From NCBI RefSeq assembly GCF_019316905.1, contig NZ_CP079216.1, forward strand, positions 1,550,001 to 1,614,000: a stretch of DNA of 64,000 nt, written 5' to 3'. Position 1 is the stretch's first letter. Each line of letters starts with the position of its first letter. The position numbers and the translations under genes are program-made. Below are positions 29,868 through 39,349 of this stretch, piece after piece. The stretch comes from Tessaracoccus palaemonis. GTDB taxonomy: Bacteria; Actinomycetota; Actinomycetes; Propionibacteriales; Propionibacteriaceae. The notes below the pieces were generated by a model, which saw nothing but the letters and a program-made list of their open reading frames with translations, was not told where the DNA came from and ran no database searches.

Positions 29868-30589
29868 GTGGACTGAACGTCGATTGGGCCATCGCGGAGC
29901 TGGACAAGTTCATCGAGCAGACCAAGATGCATGGTGAGCCTGGATTCATCGGGTTCCTGTTCACGGCCGCGTCGGACGAAGATATAGCCAGGCAGGCTCA
30001 GATCGTGGAGAAGATCCTTGACCGCGTGCTCTCGGACTGGCGCAACCTGGACGCTGGCTCCAGCAACGCATGGCTGAAGCATCGAGAGGCTGCAGTCCGC
30101 GCACGGGAGCAACTCGTTCGTGATCAAGAGATCCGTGAGAACCTCGGCGACGACGCTCCGGAGATCTCGGCGTCCAGTCTGCACCCATGGATCTGGAGCG
30201 GTGCGGCGTCGCTGTGGAAGTCTGGGCACTACCGCTCGGCGGTCGAGGACGCCGCGAAGAAGGTTAACGCTGAGACTCAGAACAAGGTCGGTCGCCGAGA
30301 CGTCAGCGAGACAGACCTCTTCAATCAGGTGTTCACTGACAAGGCCGCTGAGCCCGGCAAGGCCCGCCTCCGTCGGATGCCTGACGACGGCAGCAAGACC
30401 TACAAGTCTGTCCAGCGTGGCGCGATGGCTCTGGCTGAGGGAATCTTCGCTGGCATCCGTAACCCGTTCAGCCACGAGGCGGACCAGGAGCTGGACGAAC
30501 AAGTGGCACTTGAGTACTTGGCGGCGCTAAGCGTTCTCGCGCGCTGGGTCGATGAATCAGAAGTAGAACGCGTGGAGAGCCAGTCATGA
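29864..30589 (+). CDS. TIGR02391 (Ymh-like) family protein
   Basis: A 241-residue protein whose C-terminal half has the TIGR02391 pattern: LHPWIWSGAASLWKSGHYRSAVEDAAKKVN, the middle SETDLFNQVF, and the late GIFAGIRNPFSHE followed by LEYLAALSVLARWVDE. The family is found in phage-related and restriction loci; its molecular role is unknown to me. It sits between hsdS and hsdR with ATGA overlaps at both ends, so it is made together with the RM subunits and may assist or regulate them. Confidence 0.8.
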   Translation: MSGLNVDWAIAELDKFIEQTKMHGEPGFIGFLFTAASDEDIARQAQIVEKILDRVLSDWRNLDAGSSNAWLKHREAAVRAREQLVRDQEIRENLGDDAPEISASSLHPWIWSGAASLWKSGHYRSAVEDAAKKVNAETQNKVGRRDVSETDLFNQVFTDKAAEPGKARLRRMPDDGSKTYKSVQRGAMALAEGIFAGIRNPFSHEADQELDEQVALEYLAALSVLARWVDESEVERVESQS

Positions 30590-33500
30590 GCACCGTAGGT
30601 CAGATCGAGCGCAAGACGCAGGATCGCGTGGTCAAGCTGTTCCAGGAGCAGCTTGGTTACTCGTACCTGGGTAAGTGGGAGGACCGTGAGGGCAACTCGA
30701 ACATCGAGGAGGCTCTGCTTCGTGCCAACCTGCAGGCTCGTGCCGTCGATGACGACCTCATTGGCCGCGCCCTGCACGTGCTGCGCAATGAAGCCGCGGT
30801 GGGCGGCAACCGCTCGCTGTACGAGGCCAACCGCAAGGTCTACGAGCTGTTGCGCTACGGCGTGAAGGTCAAGCGTGACGTGCAGTCGAATTTCGAGACC
30901 GTTTGGCTGATCGACTGGACCAAGCCTGAGGCCAACGACTTCCACATGGCCGAAGAAGTCTCGATCGCGGGCGAGCACAACAAGCGCCCTGACGTCTTGC
31001 TCTACGTCAACGGCATCGCCCTGGGCGTTGTGGAGTTCAAGCGCTCGAAGGTGAGCGTCAGCGAGGGTATCCGTCAGAACATCGGCAACCAGCGGGCCGA
31101 CTTCATCCGTCCGTTCTTCTCGACGGTCCAGCTGATGTTTGCCGGCAACGACGTTGAGGGTCTGCGCTACGGCGTGATCGAGACGCCGGAGAAGTACTGG
31201 CTGGAGTGGAAGGAACCGCAGGACAGCCCAGTCGGCGCCGACCTCGCTGAACCCCTCGACAAGGCGTTCGTCCAGATGTGCTCGAAGGAGCGCCTCCTCG
31301 AACTCATCCATGACTTCATCGTCTTCGACTCGGGTGTAAAGAAGACCGCCCGGCACAACCAGTACTTCGGCGTGAAGGCTGCGCAGGCCAGGATCGCCAA
31401 GCGCGAGGGTGGCATCATCTGGCACACCCAGGGCTCGGGCAAGAGCCTGACCATGGTCTGGCTGGCCAAGTGGATCCGCGAGCACCAGCAGGCTGCCCGC
31501 GTCCTGATCATCACCGACCGCACCGAACTCGACGAGCAGATCGAGAAGGTCTTCGGCGGGGTCAATGAGGACATCTACCGCACCACTTCGGGAGCGGACC
31601 TGCTGAGCGCGATCAACAAGACCGACCCCTGGCTGATCGGCTCGCTGGTCCACAAGTTCCGTGGCAGCGACGACGACAAGGACCTCGACGACGCTGGCGA
31701 GGAGTTCATCGCCGAACTGCGCTCGCGGCTGCCGGCCAACTTCAGCCCGAAGGGCAACCTGTACATCTTCGTCGACGAGGCGCACCGCACCCAGTCGGGC
31801 AAGATGCACAAGGCCATGAAGGAGCTGCTGCCTGGCGCGATGTTCATCGGCTTCACCGGTACGCCGCTCCTCAAGGCTGACAAGGCGACCAGCATCGAAA
31901 CCTTCGGCTCGTTCATCCACACCTACAAGTTCGATGAGGCTGTGGCTGACGGAGTCGTGCTCGACCTGCGCTACGAGGCCCGCAACGTCGACCAGGAGCT
32001 CAAGGGCGCTGCCCAGATCGACAAGAAGTTCGAGCACTGGACTCAGGGCATGACTGACCTGAGCAAGGCCCGCCTCAAGAAGCGTTGGGGCACCATGCAG
32101 AAGGTGTTCAGCGCCAAGAGCCGCGCCGACATGATCGTTCAGAACATCCTGTGGGACTTCGACACCCAGCCGCGCCTGGTCTCCGGGCGGGGTAACGCCA
32201 TGCTGGTTGGCGAGTCGATCTACCAGGCCTGCAAGTTCTACGAGCTGTTCGTGGCCGCCGGCTTCAAGGGCAAGGTCGCGATCGTGACCAGCTATGTCCC
32301 GAACGCCAGCGACATCTCCAAGGAGGACTCGGGCGAGGGTGCGACCGAGAAGTTGCGCCAGTACGACATCTACCGGCAGATGCTGGCCGACTACTTCGGT
32401 GAGCCTGCCGACCGTGCCTCGACGCCGGAGAAGGTGGCTCAGTTCGAGAAGGAGGTCAAGGAAAAGTTCATCAAGGAGCCGGGCCAGATGCGCCTGCTCA
32501 TCGTGGTGGACAAGCTCCTGACCGGCTTCGACGCCCCGAGCGCCACCTACCTGTACATCGACAAGAAGATGCGCGACCACGGCCTGTTCCAGGCCATCTG
32601 CAGGGTCAACCGCCTCGACGGCGACGACAAGACCTACGGCTACATCATCGACTACCGCGACCTGTTCAACTCCCTTGAGAACGCCATTACCGACTACACC
32701 TCGGGCGCGTTGGACGGCTACGAGAAGCAGGACATCGAAGGCCTGCTCAAGGACCGCACCGACCAGGCGAAGAAGGACCTCGACGAAGCGCTGGAGCGGA
32801 TCCGTGCCCTGTGTGAGCCGGTCGCCCCGCCGAAGGGCACGCTGGAGTACCAGCACTACTTCGTCGCCGACATCCCTGGCGATGCCGAGCAGATCAAGGC
32901 CAACGAGAACAAGCGCGTCGAGCTGTATAAGTCGGTCGCCGCGCTGGTCCGCACCTACGGGGTGCTGGCCAACGAGATGGAGCAGGCGGGCTATGCCGCG
33001 GCCGAGGCCAAGCAGATCAAGGACGAGGTCGCTCACTACGTCGCCGTCCGTGACGAGGTTGAGCTCGGTGCTGGCGAGAACATCGATATGAAGCAGTTCG
33101 AGGCCGGTATGCGCTCGCTGCTCGACACCTACATCCAGGCCGACCCGGTCGAGGACGTGGCGATCTTCGATAAGGGCTTGGTCGAGCTGATCGTCGAACG
33201 TGGTGAGTGCGCGCTGGACACGCTGCCGCCCGGGATCCGCAAGAACCCCGAGGCTGCGGCCGAGACGATCATCAACAACGTCCGCAAGACGATCGTCGAC
33301 GAGCACGCCATGAACCCGAAGTACTACGACTCGATGTCGTCGCTGCTCGACGCCCTGATCCTGCAGGCCAAGCAGGAGGCGCTCGACTACAAGGAGTACC
33401 TCGCTCGGCTGCTCGAGCTGGCCAAGAAGGTCGGCAAGAAGGAGTCCGACACGGTCTATCCGGCGTGGGCCAGGACCGGGGCGCAGAAGGCGCTGGTCGA

Positions 33501-33693
33501 TTTTGGTTTCGCGCCGCCCGAGTTGGCGATCCAGGTCGACACCACCGTGATGACCTCGAAGCACCACGACTGGGTCGGCAACAAGATGAAGGAGAAGGTC
33601 GTCGCCAGGGCTCTGCACAAGGTGCTGCCGGACGGCTTCGACCGCTTCGATGAACTGTTTGACCTGGTGAGGGCACGCGATGAGTACCGCTAA
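30586..33693 (+). CDS. hsdR: type I restriction endonuclease HsdR
   Basis: The motor and nuclease subunit of the type I RM complex. It has 1035 residues. The N-terminal PD-(D/E)XK nuclease is marked by RPDVLLYVNG (Asp136) and VVEFKRSK (Glu150, Lys152). The superfamily 2 helicase core has Walker A QGSGKSL (from about residue 282), DEAH at 397-400, GFTGTPL (motif III) and the late LLTGFDAPSATYLYIDK and AICRVNR (motifs V-VI). The C-terminal 300 residues are helical and bind the methyltransferase core. The start overlaps the upstream gene (ATGA), and the end overlaps the peptidase gene by 14 bp. Confidence 0.96.
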   Translation: MSTVGQIERKTQDRVVKLFQEQLGYSYLGKWEDREGNSNIEEALLRANLQARAVDDDLIGRALHVLRNEAAVGGNRSLYEANRKVYELLRYGVKVKRDVQSNFETVWLIDWTKPEANDFHMAEEVSIAGEHNKRPDVLLYVNGIALGVVEFKRSKVSVSEGIRQNIGNQRADFIRPFFSTVQLMFAGNDVEGLRYGVIETPEKYWLEWKEPQDSPVGADLAEPLDKAFVQMCSKERLLELIHDFIVFDSGVKKTARHNQYFGVKAAQARIAKREGGIIWHTQGSGKSLTMVWLAKWIREHQQAARVLIITDRTELDEQIEKVFGGVNEDIYRTTSGADLLSAINKTDPWLIGSLVHKFRGSDDDKDLDDAGEEFIAELRSRLPANFSPKGNLYIFVDEAHRTQSGKMHKAMKELLPGAMFIGFTGTPLLKADKATSIETFGSFIHTYKFDEAVADGVVLDLRYEARNVDQELKGAAQIDKKFEHWTQGMTDLSKARLKKRWGTMQKVFSAKSRADMIVQNILWDFDTQPRLVSGRGNAMLVGESIYQACKFYELFVAAGFKGKVAIVTSYVPNASDISKEDSGEGATEKLRQYDIYRQMLADYFGEPADRASTPEKVAQFEKEVKEKFIKEPGQMRLLIVVDKLLTGFDAPSATYLYIDKKMRDHGLFQAICRVNRLDGDDKTYGYIIDYRDLFNSLENAITDYTSGALDGYEKQDIEGLLKDRTDQAKKDLDEALERIRALCEPVAPPKGTLEYQHYFVADIPGDAEQIKANENKRVELYKSVAALVRTYGVLANEMEQAGYAAAEAKQIKDEVAHYVAVRDEVELGAGENIDMKQFEAGMRSLLDTYIQADPVEDVAIFDKGLVELIVERGECALDTLPPGIRKNPEAAAETIINNVRKTIVDEHAMNPKYYDSMSSLLDALILQAKQEALDYKEYLARLLELAKKVGKKESDTVYPAWARTGAQKALVDFGFAPPELAIQVDTTVMTSKHHDWVGNKMKEKVVARALHKVLPDGFDRFDELFDLVRARDEYR

Positions 33694-34414
33694 CGCCTAC
33701 CTCACCGTCGCCGGGGTTGGTGTGGATGTCATCTACAAGGACATCAAGAACATGCATATCTCGGTCTACCCACCGGTGGGCCGGGTTCGTGTTGCCGCAC
33801 CGCACCGCCTCGATGAGGATGCCATCCGGTTGGCCATCGTGCAGCGCCTTCCCTGGATCAAGAAGCAGCGCGAGCAGCTGCAGAACGCTGACCGCCAGAC
33901 CGAACGCGAGATGATCTCCGGCGAGACCCACTATGTGTGGGGCAGCCGCTACCAGCTCGACGTCTCGCACGCCGGCCGCGTCGCCATCGAGCCCAAGGGC
34001 AACACCCTCTGGCTGTCCGCTCCCGCCGGCACCGACGCCGACAAGCGACGCCGCATTCTCGACAACTGGTACCGACGCGAGCTCAAGGCCGCGATCCCGG
34101 CACTGCTGGAGAAGTGGCAGCCGATCGTCGGCGCTGAGGTCGACTCGGTCGTCGTCCGCCACATGAAGACCAAGTGGGGCACTTGCCAGACCGCCTCGCG
34201 CGCCATCTGGCTAAACCCGGAGTTAGCCAAGAAGCGCCCCCGTTGCCTCGAGTACATCGTGGTTCACGAACTCGTGCACCTGATCGAGCGAACGCACAAT
34301 GATCGATTCATCGCACTTATGGACAAGCATGTGCCTGACTGGCGGGCACGCCGCGACGAGCTGAACGGAGCTCCGTTGGCCAGCGAAGAGTGGGATGCGG
34401 AGGGCACAGCATGA
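33680..34414 (+). CDS. YgjP-like (SprT/M48-type) metallopeptidase
   Basis: A 244-residue protein of the YgjP/DUF45 family, zinc metallopeptidase-like. The zinc motif HELVH is at residues 196-200, followed by LIERTHNDRFIALMDKHVPDW, which holds the third ligand region. Upstream is the family hallmark MKTKWGTCQTASRAIWLNPELAKK. These genes often travel with type I RM operons, but their role there is not established. It overlaps hsdR by 14 bp, and qatA starts in its stop codon (ATGA). Confidence 0.88.
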   Translation: MSTANAYLTVAGVGVDVIYKDIKNMHISVYPPVGRVRVAAPHRLDEDAIRLAIVQRLPWIKKQREQLQNADRQTEREMISGETHYVWGSRYQLDVSHAGRVAIEPKGNTLWLSAPAGTDADKRRRILDNWYRRELKAAIPALLEKWQPIVGAEVDSVVVRHMKTKWGTCQTASRAIWLNPELAKKRPRCLEYIVVHELVHLIERTHNDRFIALMDKHVPDWRARRDELNGAPLASEEWDAEGTA

Positions 34415-36294
34415 CGTCGAAGTATCCGCTCTGGTCAGATGAGCCCGCGACCCAGGATCTGCTGGCCTTTCGTGCCGTTGCGGAGACTGCCGCAGACGCT
34501 ATCTTCGACGATGGACTCGACCCGGTGGCAATCGGGCTGTCTGGTGCGTGGGGCAGCGGCAAGACCAGCGTGCTGGAGTTAATCAAGTCCGAAATCACGG
34601 AGCGCTCCGTCGGTGGCGACCCCAAGGTGCTCGTCGTCTCGACGCAGCCGTGGCTCTACGACCCGACTGTTGGCCCGAAGGAGAGCCTCATCGCTGAGGT
34701 ACTCGGCGCACTCGGCAAGGAGTTCAAAGAGTCAGACCCGGTCGGCAAGGCTGGCCTTGAAGCCTTCAGGAAGCTCGTTCGCAAGGTGAACTGGTCGAAG
34801 GCGGTCAAGATGGCCGCTAAGACCGCCATCACAATGCAGCTGCCGAACATCGATGACGTCTTCGGGCTGGTGAGCGACGAGCCTGACAGCCTCGACAGCG
34901 AGAAAGGCATGACCGCCTTCCGCGAAGAGTTCGAGACGTTGTTGGCCGATCCCGCGCTGGCCCACTTGTCGCGTGTGGTGGTGCTCGTCGATGATCTCGA
35001 CCGCTGCCTGCCGGACACTGTGGTCGAGACCCTTGAAGCGATCAGGCTGTTCCTTTCGGCCAAGCGCATGTCCTTCGTCATCGCGGCCGATGAGGACCGC
35101 GTCGCCGAGGCGATCCAGCAGAAGCTCAAGACTGCGGCTCCGAAAGACGAGGATGAGGATCCGGCCAAGCTCTACCTGCACAAGATCGTCCAGACGACCA
35201 TCCCTCTTCCCGCGCTGAGCCGGTTCGACACCGAGGCGTATCTTTTCCTCCTTCTCGCGAGGGCCGAGCTGAGCGAAGACGAGGCAGCGTATGCGTCCTT
35301 CGTCACGAAGTGCGACGAGCTGCGCATAGGTGGCGGCAGCCTGGACGACCTGGAGGTCGAGGATGGCAGTGTGCTGGCGGAGCACCTTGTCACGGCCACA
35401 CGCCTGACGCCAATCCTCTATGAGAAGTTCCACGGCAATCCGCGCCGCATCAAGCGGTTCCTCAACGACCTGAATGTGCGCCAGGCCGTTGCCCGGCGTC
35501 GTGGATTTGAGCTGGAGCCGGATGAGGTTGCCAAGCTCATGGTGCTGGAGCGCATCCTCACCGATGACTTTGAAACCGTGCTTGGCTGGCTCGCGTCGAA
35601 CCAGCTGCGCGACAAGCTTGACGCGCTCGACGTTGCTGCGAACGGTCGCGCAGAGACGATTGAGGAACCTGCGTCTGAGACCTCTGAGGAAGAGACGCCG
35701 AAGGAGCGCGGCGCTAGAAAGAAGCCTGCCGTTACCGAGCCGGAGCCGGAGCCCGCTCGTGATGACGACTTCAGCGATACTCTCCGGCGCTGGGCGAAAC
35801 TCCCGCCCGTACTTGATGCATCCGCTATCTCCGGGTACCTCTACCTTGCTGCCTCATTCGCCAAGATCGAGGTTATCGACACCGGCCTACCCGAGCGTCT
35901 CCGGGACCTCGCGGTTGCCCTGACGTCAAGCCACAAGCTCGACCGTGCAGGCGTCACCGACGAAACCTTGAAGCTGCTTCCGGAGGGCGACGCCCAGATC
36001 CTGGTCGGCCATCTTGGACGTCGCACTCGCGATCAGCCGGGGCTGCAGAAGTTCACCGTCGAGAGTCTGCTTCGCCTCGCAGCGCAGCAACCCACCAGCC
36101 ACCCGAATGTAGTGGAGGCGTTGAAGAGTCTTCCCGCTGCCCACGTCGAACCGGCGACGATCATCAAGCTTCGACCGCTGGATCAGGCGGTCTATCGGCC
36201 GGTGCTTGATACCTGGCGGGCTGGGTCAGACGACCAGCAACTCCAGCAATCTGTGGGCATCGTCGAGACGGCGTGGAGCGGCAATGGGAACTAG
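34411..36294 (+). CDS. qatA: Qat system KAP-family P-loop ATPase QatA
   Basis: The ATPase component of the four-gene Qat anti-phage system. It has 627 residues. The KAP P-loop domain shows Walker A GAWGSGKTS (residues 45-53), Walker B VLVDDLDRC (from about 191) and SFVIAADEDRV, all typical of KAP NTPases. An acidic linker (about residues 410-455, rich in Glu/Thr/Pro) separates the ATPase from a helical C-terminal region. The start is the ATG in the preceding stop codon; a frame seven codons longer exists but has no support. Its last 11 bp overlap qatB. The identification rests on the order qatA-qatB-qatC-qatD rather than on this domain alone. Confidence 0.88.
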   Translation: MTSKYPLWSDEPATQDLLAFRAVAETAADAIFDDGLDPVAIGLSGAWGSGKTSVLELIKSEITERSVGGDPKVLVVSTQPWLYDPTVGPKESLIAEVLGALGKEFKESDPVGKAGLEAFRKLVRKVNWSKAVKMAAKTAITMQLPNIDDVFGLVSDEPDSLDSEKGMTAFREEFETLLADPALAHLSRVVVLVDDLDRCLPDTVVETLEAIRLFLSAKRMSFVIAADEDRVAEAIQQKLKTAAPKDEDEDPAKLYLHKIVQTTIPLPALSRFDTEAYLFLLLARAELSEDEAAYASFVTKCDELRIGGGSLDDLEVEDGSVLAEHLVTATRLTPILYEKFHGNPRRIKRFLNDLNVRQAVARRRGFELEPDEVAKLMVLERILTDDFETVLGWLASNQLRDKLDALDVAANGRAETIEEPASETSEEETPKERGARKKPAVTEPEPEPARDDDFSDTLRRWAKLPPVLDASAISGYLYLAASFAKIEVIDTGLPERLRDLAVALTSSHKLDRAGVTDETLKLLPEGDAQILVGHLGRRTRDQPGLQKFTVESLLRLAAQQPTSHPNVVEALKSLPAAHVEPATIIKLRPLDQAVYRPVLDTWRAGSDDQQLQQSVGIVETAWSGNGN

Positions 36295-37123
36295 CGGCTC
36301 ATTCGGCGGCAGTGGCGGCAAGGACGCAGGCGACCTGCGTGACAACATTGCGGCGTGGCTTGATGCCGCAGGTGGGCCAGGCGGCGCCGATGGTGCTGAC
36401 ACGAGCGGCGCGGATGGAGCCGATCACGCTTCTGATCCGCTGCGTCCCGGAACGCCGGGGCAGCCGCGTGTAGACCTCGGGCCGGCGCTTCGCGTCCTGC
36501 TCAACTCGCGCGGACGCGGTGGGCGCAGCGACGGCCCGGGTGGCGGCGGGGGCGGTGCCCGAGGCGGAGGGGGTGGCCGTTCATCGGGTGGCGCCACCCG
36601 CTCTGTCGGTCGGGTATCTCGGGCAGCTGGGCGAGCTGGGCGGCTTGCGCTTGCCTACTCGTCTGGCAACCGGGAGGCCCTGCGTGAGGCTGGTCTCAAC
36701 TATGACGAGCTGCGGTCGCTCGGTGACCCTGTCGCTATCGGGCTCAAGATCATCGAGGCGACCTTTGAGTCCCAGGCCGACAGCACAGTTGCGGATGCTG
36801 AGGAACGCGACATCGTCGCGACCGTGGTCGAGTGGATCCTGGAGCAGCCTGCGGATCATCCGCCGACGCCGGAGGATGTCGTCAGGAAGTCGATCGAGAC
36901 AACGATCGCGGAGACCGCGTTGACCGAGGTGTCAGCGACGATCTACGCCAAGGACGCCAGCTTCGAGAAGCGCCGTAGCCTGGAGCGCCAGATCCGTGAT
37001 GTGGCAGCGGAGTATGCGGCGCAGGCAACGCTGAACCCGGCAGGCGCGACCGAGCAGCAGATGGCGCAGGCTATCCAGAACGGCATCCGCGACATCGGGC
37101 AGATCTTCGGAGTCACGTCATGA
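36284..37123 (+). CDS. qatB: Qat system protein QatB
   Basis: A 279-residue protein that begins MGTSGSFGGSGGKDAG, the Gly/Ser-rich start usual for QatB, and has a long Gly/Arg/Ser low-complexity tract (about residues 72-105). The C-terminal 160 residues form a helical domain (SYDELRSL-like repeats, then TPEDVVRKSIETTIAE and AIQNGIRDIGQIFG). There is no enzymatic motif. It is required together with QatC in the described system. The start lies inside the end of qatA, and the stop overlaps qatC as ATGA. Confidence 0.83.
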   Translation: MGTSGSFGGSGGKDAGDLRDNIAAWLDAAGGPGGADGADTSGADGADHASDPLRPGTPGQPRVDLGPALRVLLNSRGRGGRSDGPGGGGGGARGGGGGRSSGGATRSVGRVSRAAGRAGRLALAYSSGNREALREAGLNYDELRSLGDPVAIGLKIIEATFESQADSTVADAEERDIVATVVEWILEQPADHPPTPEDVVRKSIETTIAETALTEVSATIYAKDASFEKRRSLERQIRDVAAEYAAQATLNPAGATEQQMAQAIQNGIRDIGQIFGVTS

Positions 37124-38418
37124 CCCGGTTGCTGCTCACACTTTCCGAGACAACTGCTGATGCTGCTCTTGAGGACGGCGGATTCGACGAGGTCTTCCTT
37201 TGGGTGCGCAACGGCCGTACCACCTTCACTGGCGGTGTCGATCCCCACCTGGCTGGCCTTGGCGTGGTGAACCCGCGCAACGTCGACCTTGTCCGGATTG
37301 CGCTCGGTGTTCTTGCCGCTGATCGATCAGTGCACCGTGAGGCCGGAGGCTCGAGTTGGAACGCCCGGGACTTCGCCCTCACCGTTGAGGTGACCGATCC
37401 TGAAATCTGGGCGCCGTATGCCGAGCAGCTGTCCCGCACGGTCGGGTTCCTCTCGGGTGACAGCTGGGCATTCACCTTCACTCAGGCTCCTTCGGCTGAG
37501 GCGACCGGACTGCCGATAGAGGAGCAGCACCACGACCGGACGGCCCTTCTGAGCGGGGGCGCTGACTCGGCCGCTGGCGCACTGTTATCCGCAGTCGAGC
37601 TGGGCGCGAACCATTCCCAGTCGCTGGTGTCTCAGTACAGCTCGACCGCGATCTCCCCGGTGCAGCAGAGCATCGTCAGCGCGATCACCGAACTGGTACC
37701 CGGCATCCGGCAGGTGCACCATCAGTTCCACCTCCATCGTGGATCGAGGCGCCTTGACGGCTCATCGTTCCGCAGCGAGACATCGACGCGCTCGCGCTCC
37801 CTTCTCTTCCTTGCGCTCGGGCTTGCCGTCGCAGAGCGCGCTGGATCGACGCTCTGGATCGCCGAGAACGGCTTCGCTTCGCTCAACCCACCGCTCGGCC
37901 CCGATCGCCGTGGCAGCCTGTCGACGCACACCACCCATCCGCGCTTCCTGCGGGAACTGTCTACGTTGATGCAGAGCGTGGGCGGTCATGGCCTTATCGA
38001 GAACCCCTTCGAGACCCTCACAAAGGGCGAGATGTTCCGCCGTGTGGCAGATGCCATTGGCATCGACGCCGCCTCGACCTACCTCAGCAGCACAAACTCC
38101 TGTTCGCACACCGATGGGCGCTACAGCGGAGCACCAGCCGGTTCCTCCTGCGGCGTCTGCTTCGGCTGCCTCGTCCGCCGAGCAGCTTTCACCGCCGCTG
38201 GCATTCCAGACGCCACGACCTACCTCTCCGAAGATGCGAGTGGCAGGTACGGCACGTTCGTCCGGCAGAAGTCGATCGTTGAGCCGCTCCGTGACTTCGT
38301 CGACCGGGGCATCCGGCCACGCGACGTGATGGCGATGTCACTGCCGGAGGGATATACCGCGCAGGACGCGCTCGCGCTGTCCCGGCGGGGAGTTGAGGAA
38401 CTGCGGGGGCTCTTCTGA
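37120..38418 (+). CDS. qatC: Qat system QueC-like protein QatC
   Basis: A 432-residue homologue of the preQ0 synthase QueC, the PP-loop ATP pyrophosphatase that makes the deazaguanine nitrile. The PP-loop SGGADS is at residues 145-150, preceded by RTALL. The QueC-type zinc site is at the C-terminal side (SCSHTDGRYSGAPAGSSCGVCFGCLVRR), with four cysteines in the right spacing. The N-terminal 130 residues are an extension beyond QueC. The chemistry in Qat defence (nucleobase or protein modification) is not settled. It is coupled to qatB and qatD by overlapping stop/start codons. Confidence 0.9.
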   Translation: MTRLLLTLSETTADAALEDGGFDEVFLWVRNGRTTFTGGVDPHLAGLGVVNPRNVDLVRIALGVLAADRSVHREAGGSSWNARDFALTVEVTDPEIWAPYAEQLSRTVGFLSGDSWAFTFTQAPSAEATGLPIEEQHHDRTALLSGGADSAAGALLSAVELGANHSQSLVSQYSSTAISPVQQSIVSAITELVPGIRQVHHQFHLHRGSRRLDGSSFRSETSTRSRSLLFLALGLAVAERAGSTLWIAENGFASLNPPLGPDRRGSLSTHTTHPRFLRELSTLMQSVGGHGLIENPFETLTKGEMFRRVADAIGIDAASTYLSSTNSCSHTDGRYSGAPAGSSCGVCFGCLVRRAAFTAAGIPDATTYLSEDASGRYGTFVRQKSIVEPLRDFVDRGIRPRDVMAMSLPEGYTAQDALALSRRGVEELRGLF

Positions 38419-39203
38419 TGGCACCTCAGCTTCCCCCGCTCGACCTGCATGCGCACATCAACCCAAAGACTCGCCCCGCCGATCTCGAGCGTCTCGGCGC
38501 GGTCGTGTTCGCGGCGACTCGATCGTTGGATGAGTACGAGTCTGTCCGAGTTCGCCGCGATCAGGTCACGATCTGGGGCGTTGGCTGCCATCCAGGAGCA
38601 GCCCAGGCGCAGCAGGACTTCGACGAAACGAGGTTCAGCTCATTACTGGCGTCGACCGCCTTCGTGAGTGAGATCGGGCTGGACGGGCGCTCGAAGGTAC
38701 CTGATGCCGAACAGGAGCGGGTATTTGAGGCCATCCTCAGTGCGCTTCAAAGGACTCCCCGCATAGCCTCTATCCACAGTTCAGGTGCGTCGAGCCGCGT
38801 CCTTGGCGCGCTGGAGCGCACGCCGATCAAGGGTGCTGTGCTCCACTGGTGGCGCGGCAACGAGGCCGAGACGTTGCGGGCGATCGAACTCGACTGCTGG
38901 TTCTCGTTCAACGCCGCAGGGATGAAGTACCCGGCTGACGTGTCGCTGATCCCGCTCGAGCGGATTCTTACCGAGACCGACCATCCGTCCGGTGATCGCA
39001 CATCCACTTTGCCGCGACAACCGGGATCCGTCGATGATGTCGAACGAGCGCTGGCACAGATCTATAACACCGACGTGCAGGCCGTCCGTAGGCAGGTTTG
39101 GGCGAATCTAGCCGGACTCGTTGATCACGCAGATGTGCCGACGCTGCTACCTACCGCCGTGCAGCGTATGGTCGCTTTTGCACGGACAGGAGCAGAGACG
39201 TGA
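38418..39203 (+). CDS. qatD: Qat system TatD-like nuclease QatD
   Basis: A 261-residue metal-dependent amidohydrolase-fold protein related to TatD DNases. Metal motifs visible are DLHAHINP (His11 and His13), WGVGCHPG, VSEIGLDG (Glu), ASIHSSG (His), AVLHWWRG (His) and TETDHPSG (Asp/His). The set matches TatD with small differences, so it is probably an active nuclease or phosphodiesterase. The ATG shares a base with the qatC stop (TGATG). It is the last gene of the overlapping RM-Qat chain; 146 bp without a gene follow. Confidence 0.9.
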   Translation: MAPQLPPLDLHAHINPKTRPADLERLGAVVFAATRSLDEYESVRVRRDQVTIWGVGCHPGAAQAQQDFDETRFSSLLASTAFVSEIGLDGRSKVPDAEQERVFEAILSALQRTPRIASIHSSGASSRVLGALERTPIKGAVLHWWRGNEAETLRAIELDCWFSFNAAGMKYPADVSLIPLERILTETDHPSGDRTSTLPRQPGSVDDVERALAQIYNTDVQAVRRQVWANLAGLVDHADVPTLLPTAVQRMVAFARTGAET

Positions 39204-39349
39204 TGATGTCTCAAATAGACCCTGACTGTTTCGCATCAGATGTCGCCCCCGGGTGGCCCCACGTCCGTCACCGGCCGCCGCGCGTCGTGACGAGGTATCG
39301 AGATGGCAGCCAGCGGAACAATTCAGCTTCGAACTGTCGTGTGTAGGGC

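Noticed and set aside
30400-33618. A 1072-codon minus-strand frame opposite hsdR
   Set aside because: It is an antisense shadow; hsdR motifs on the plus strand are complete.
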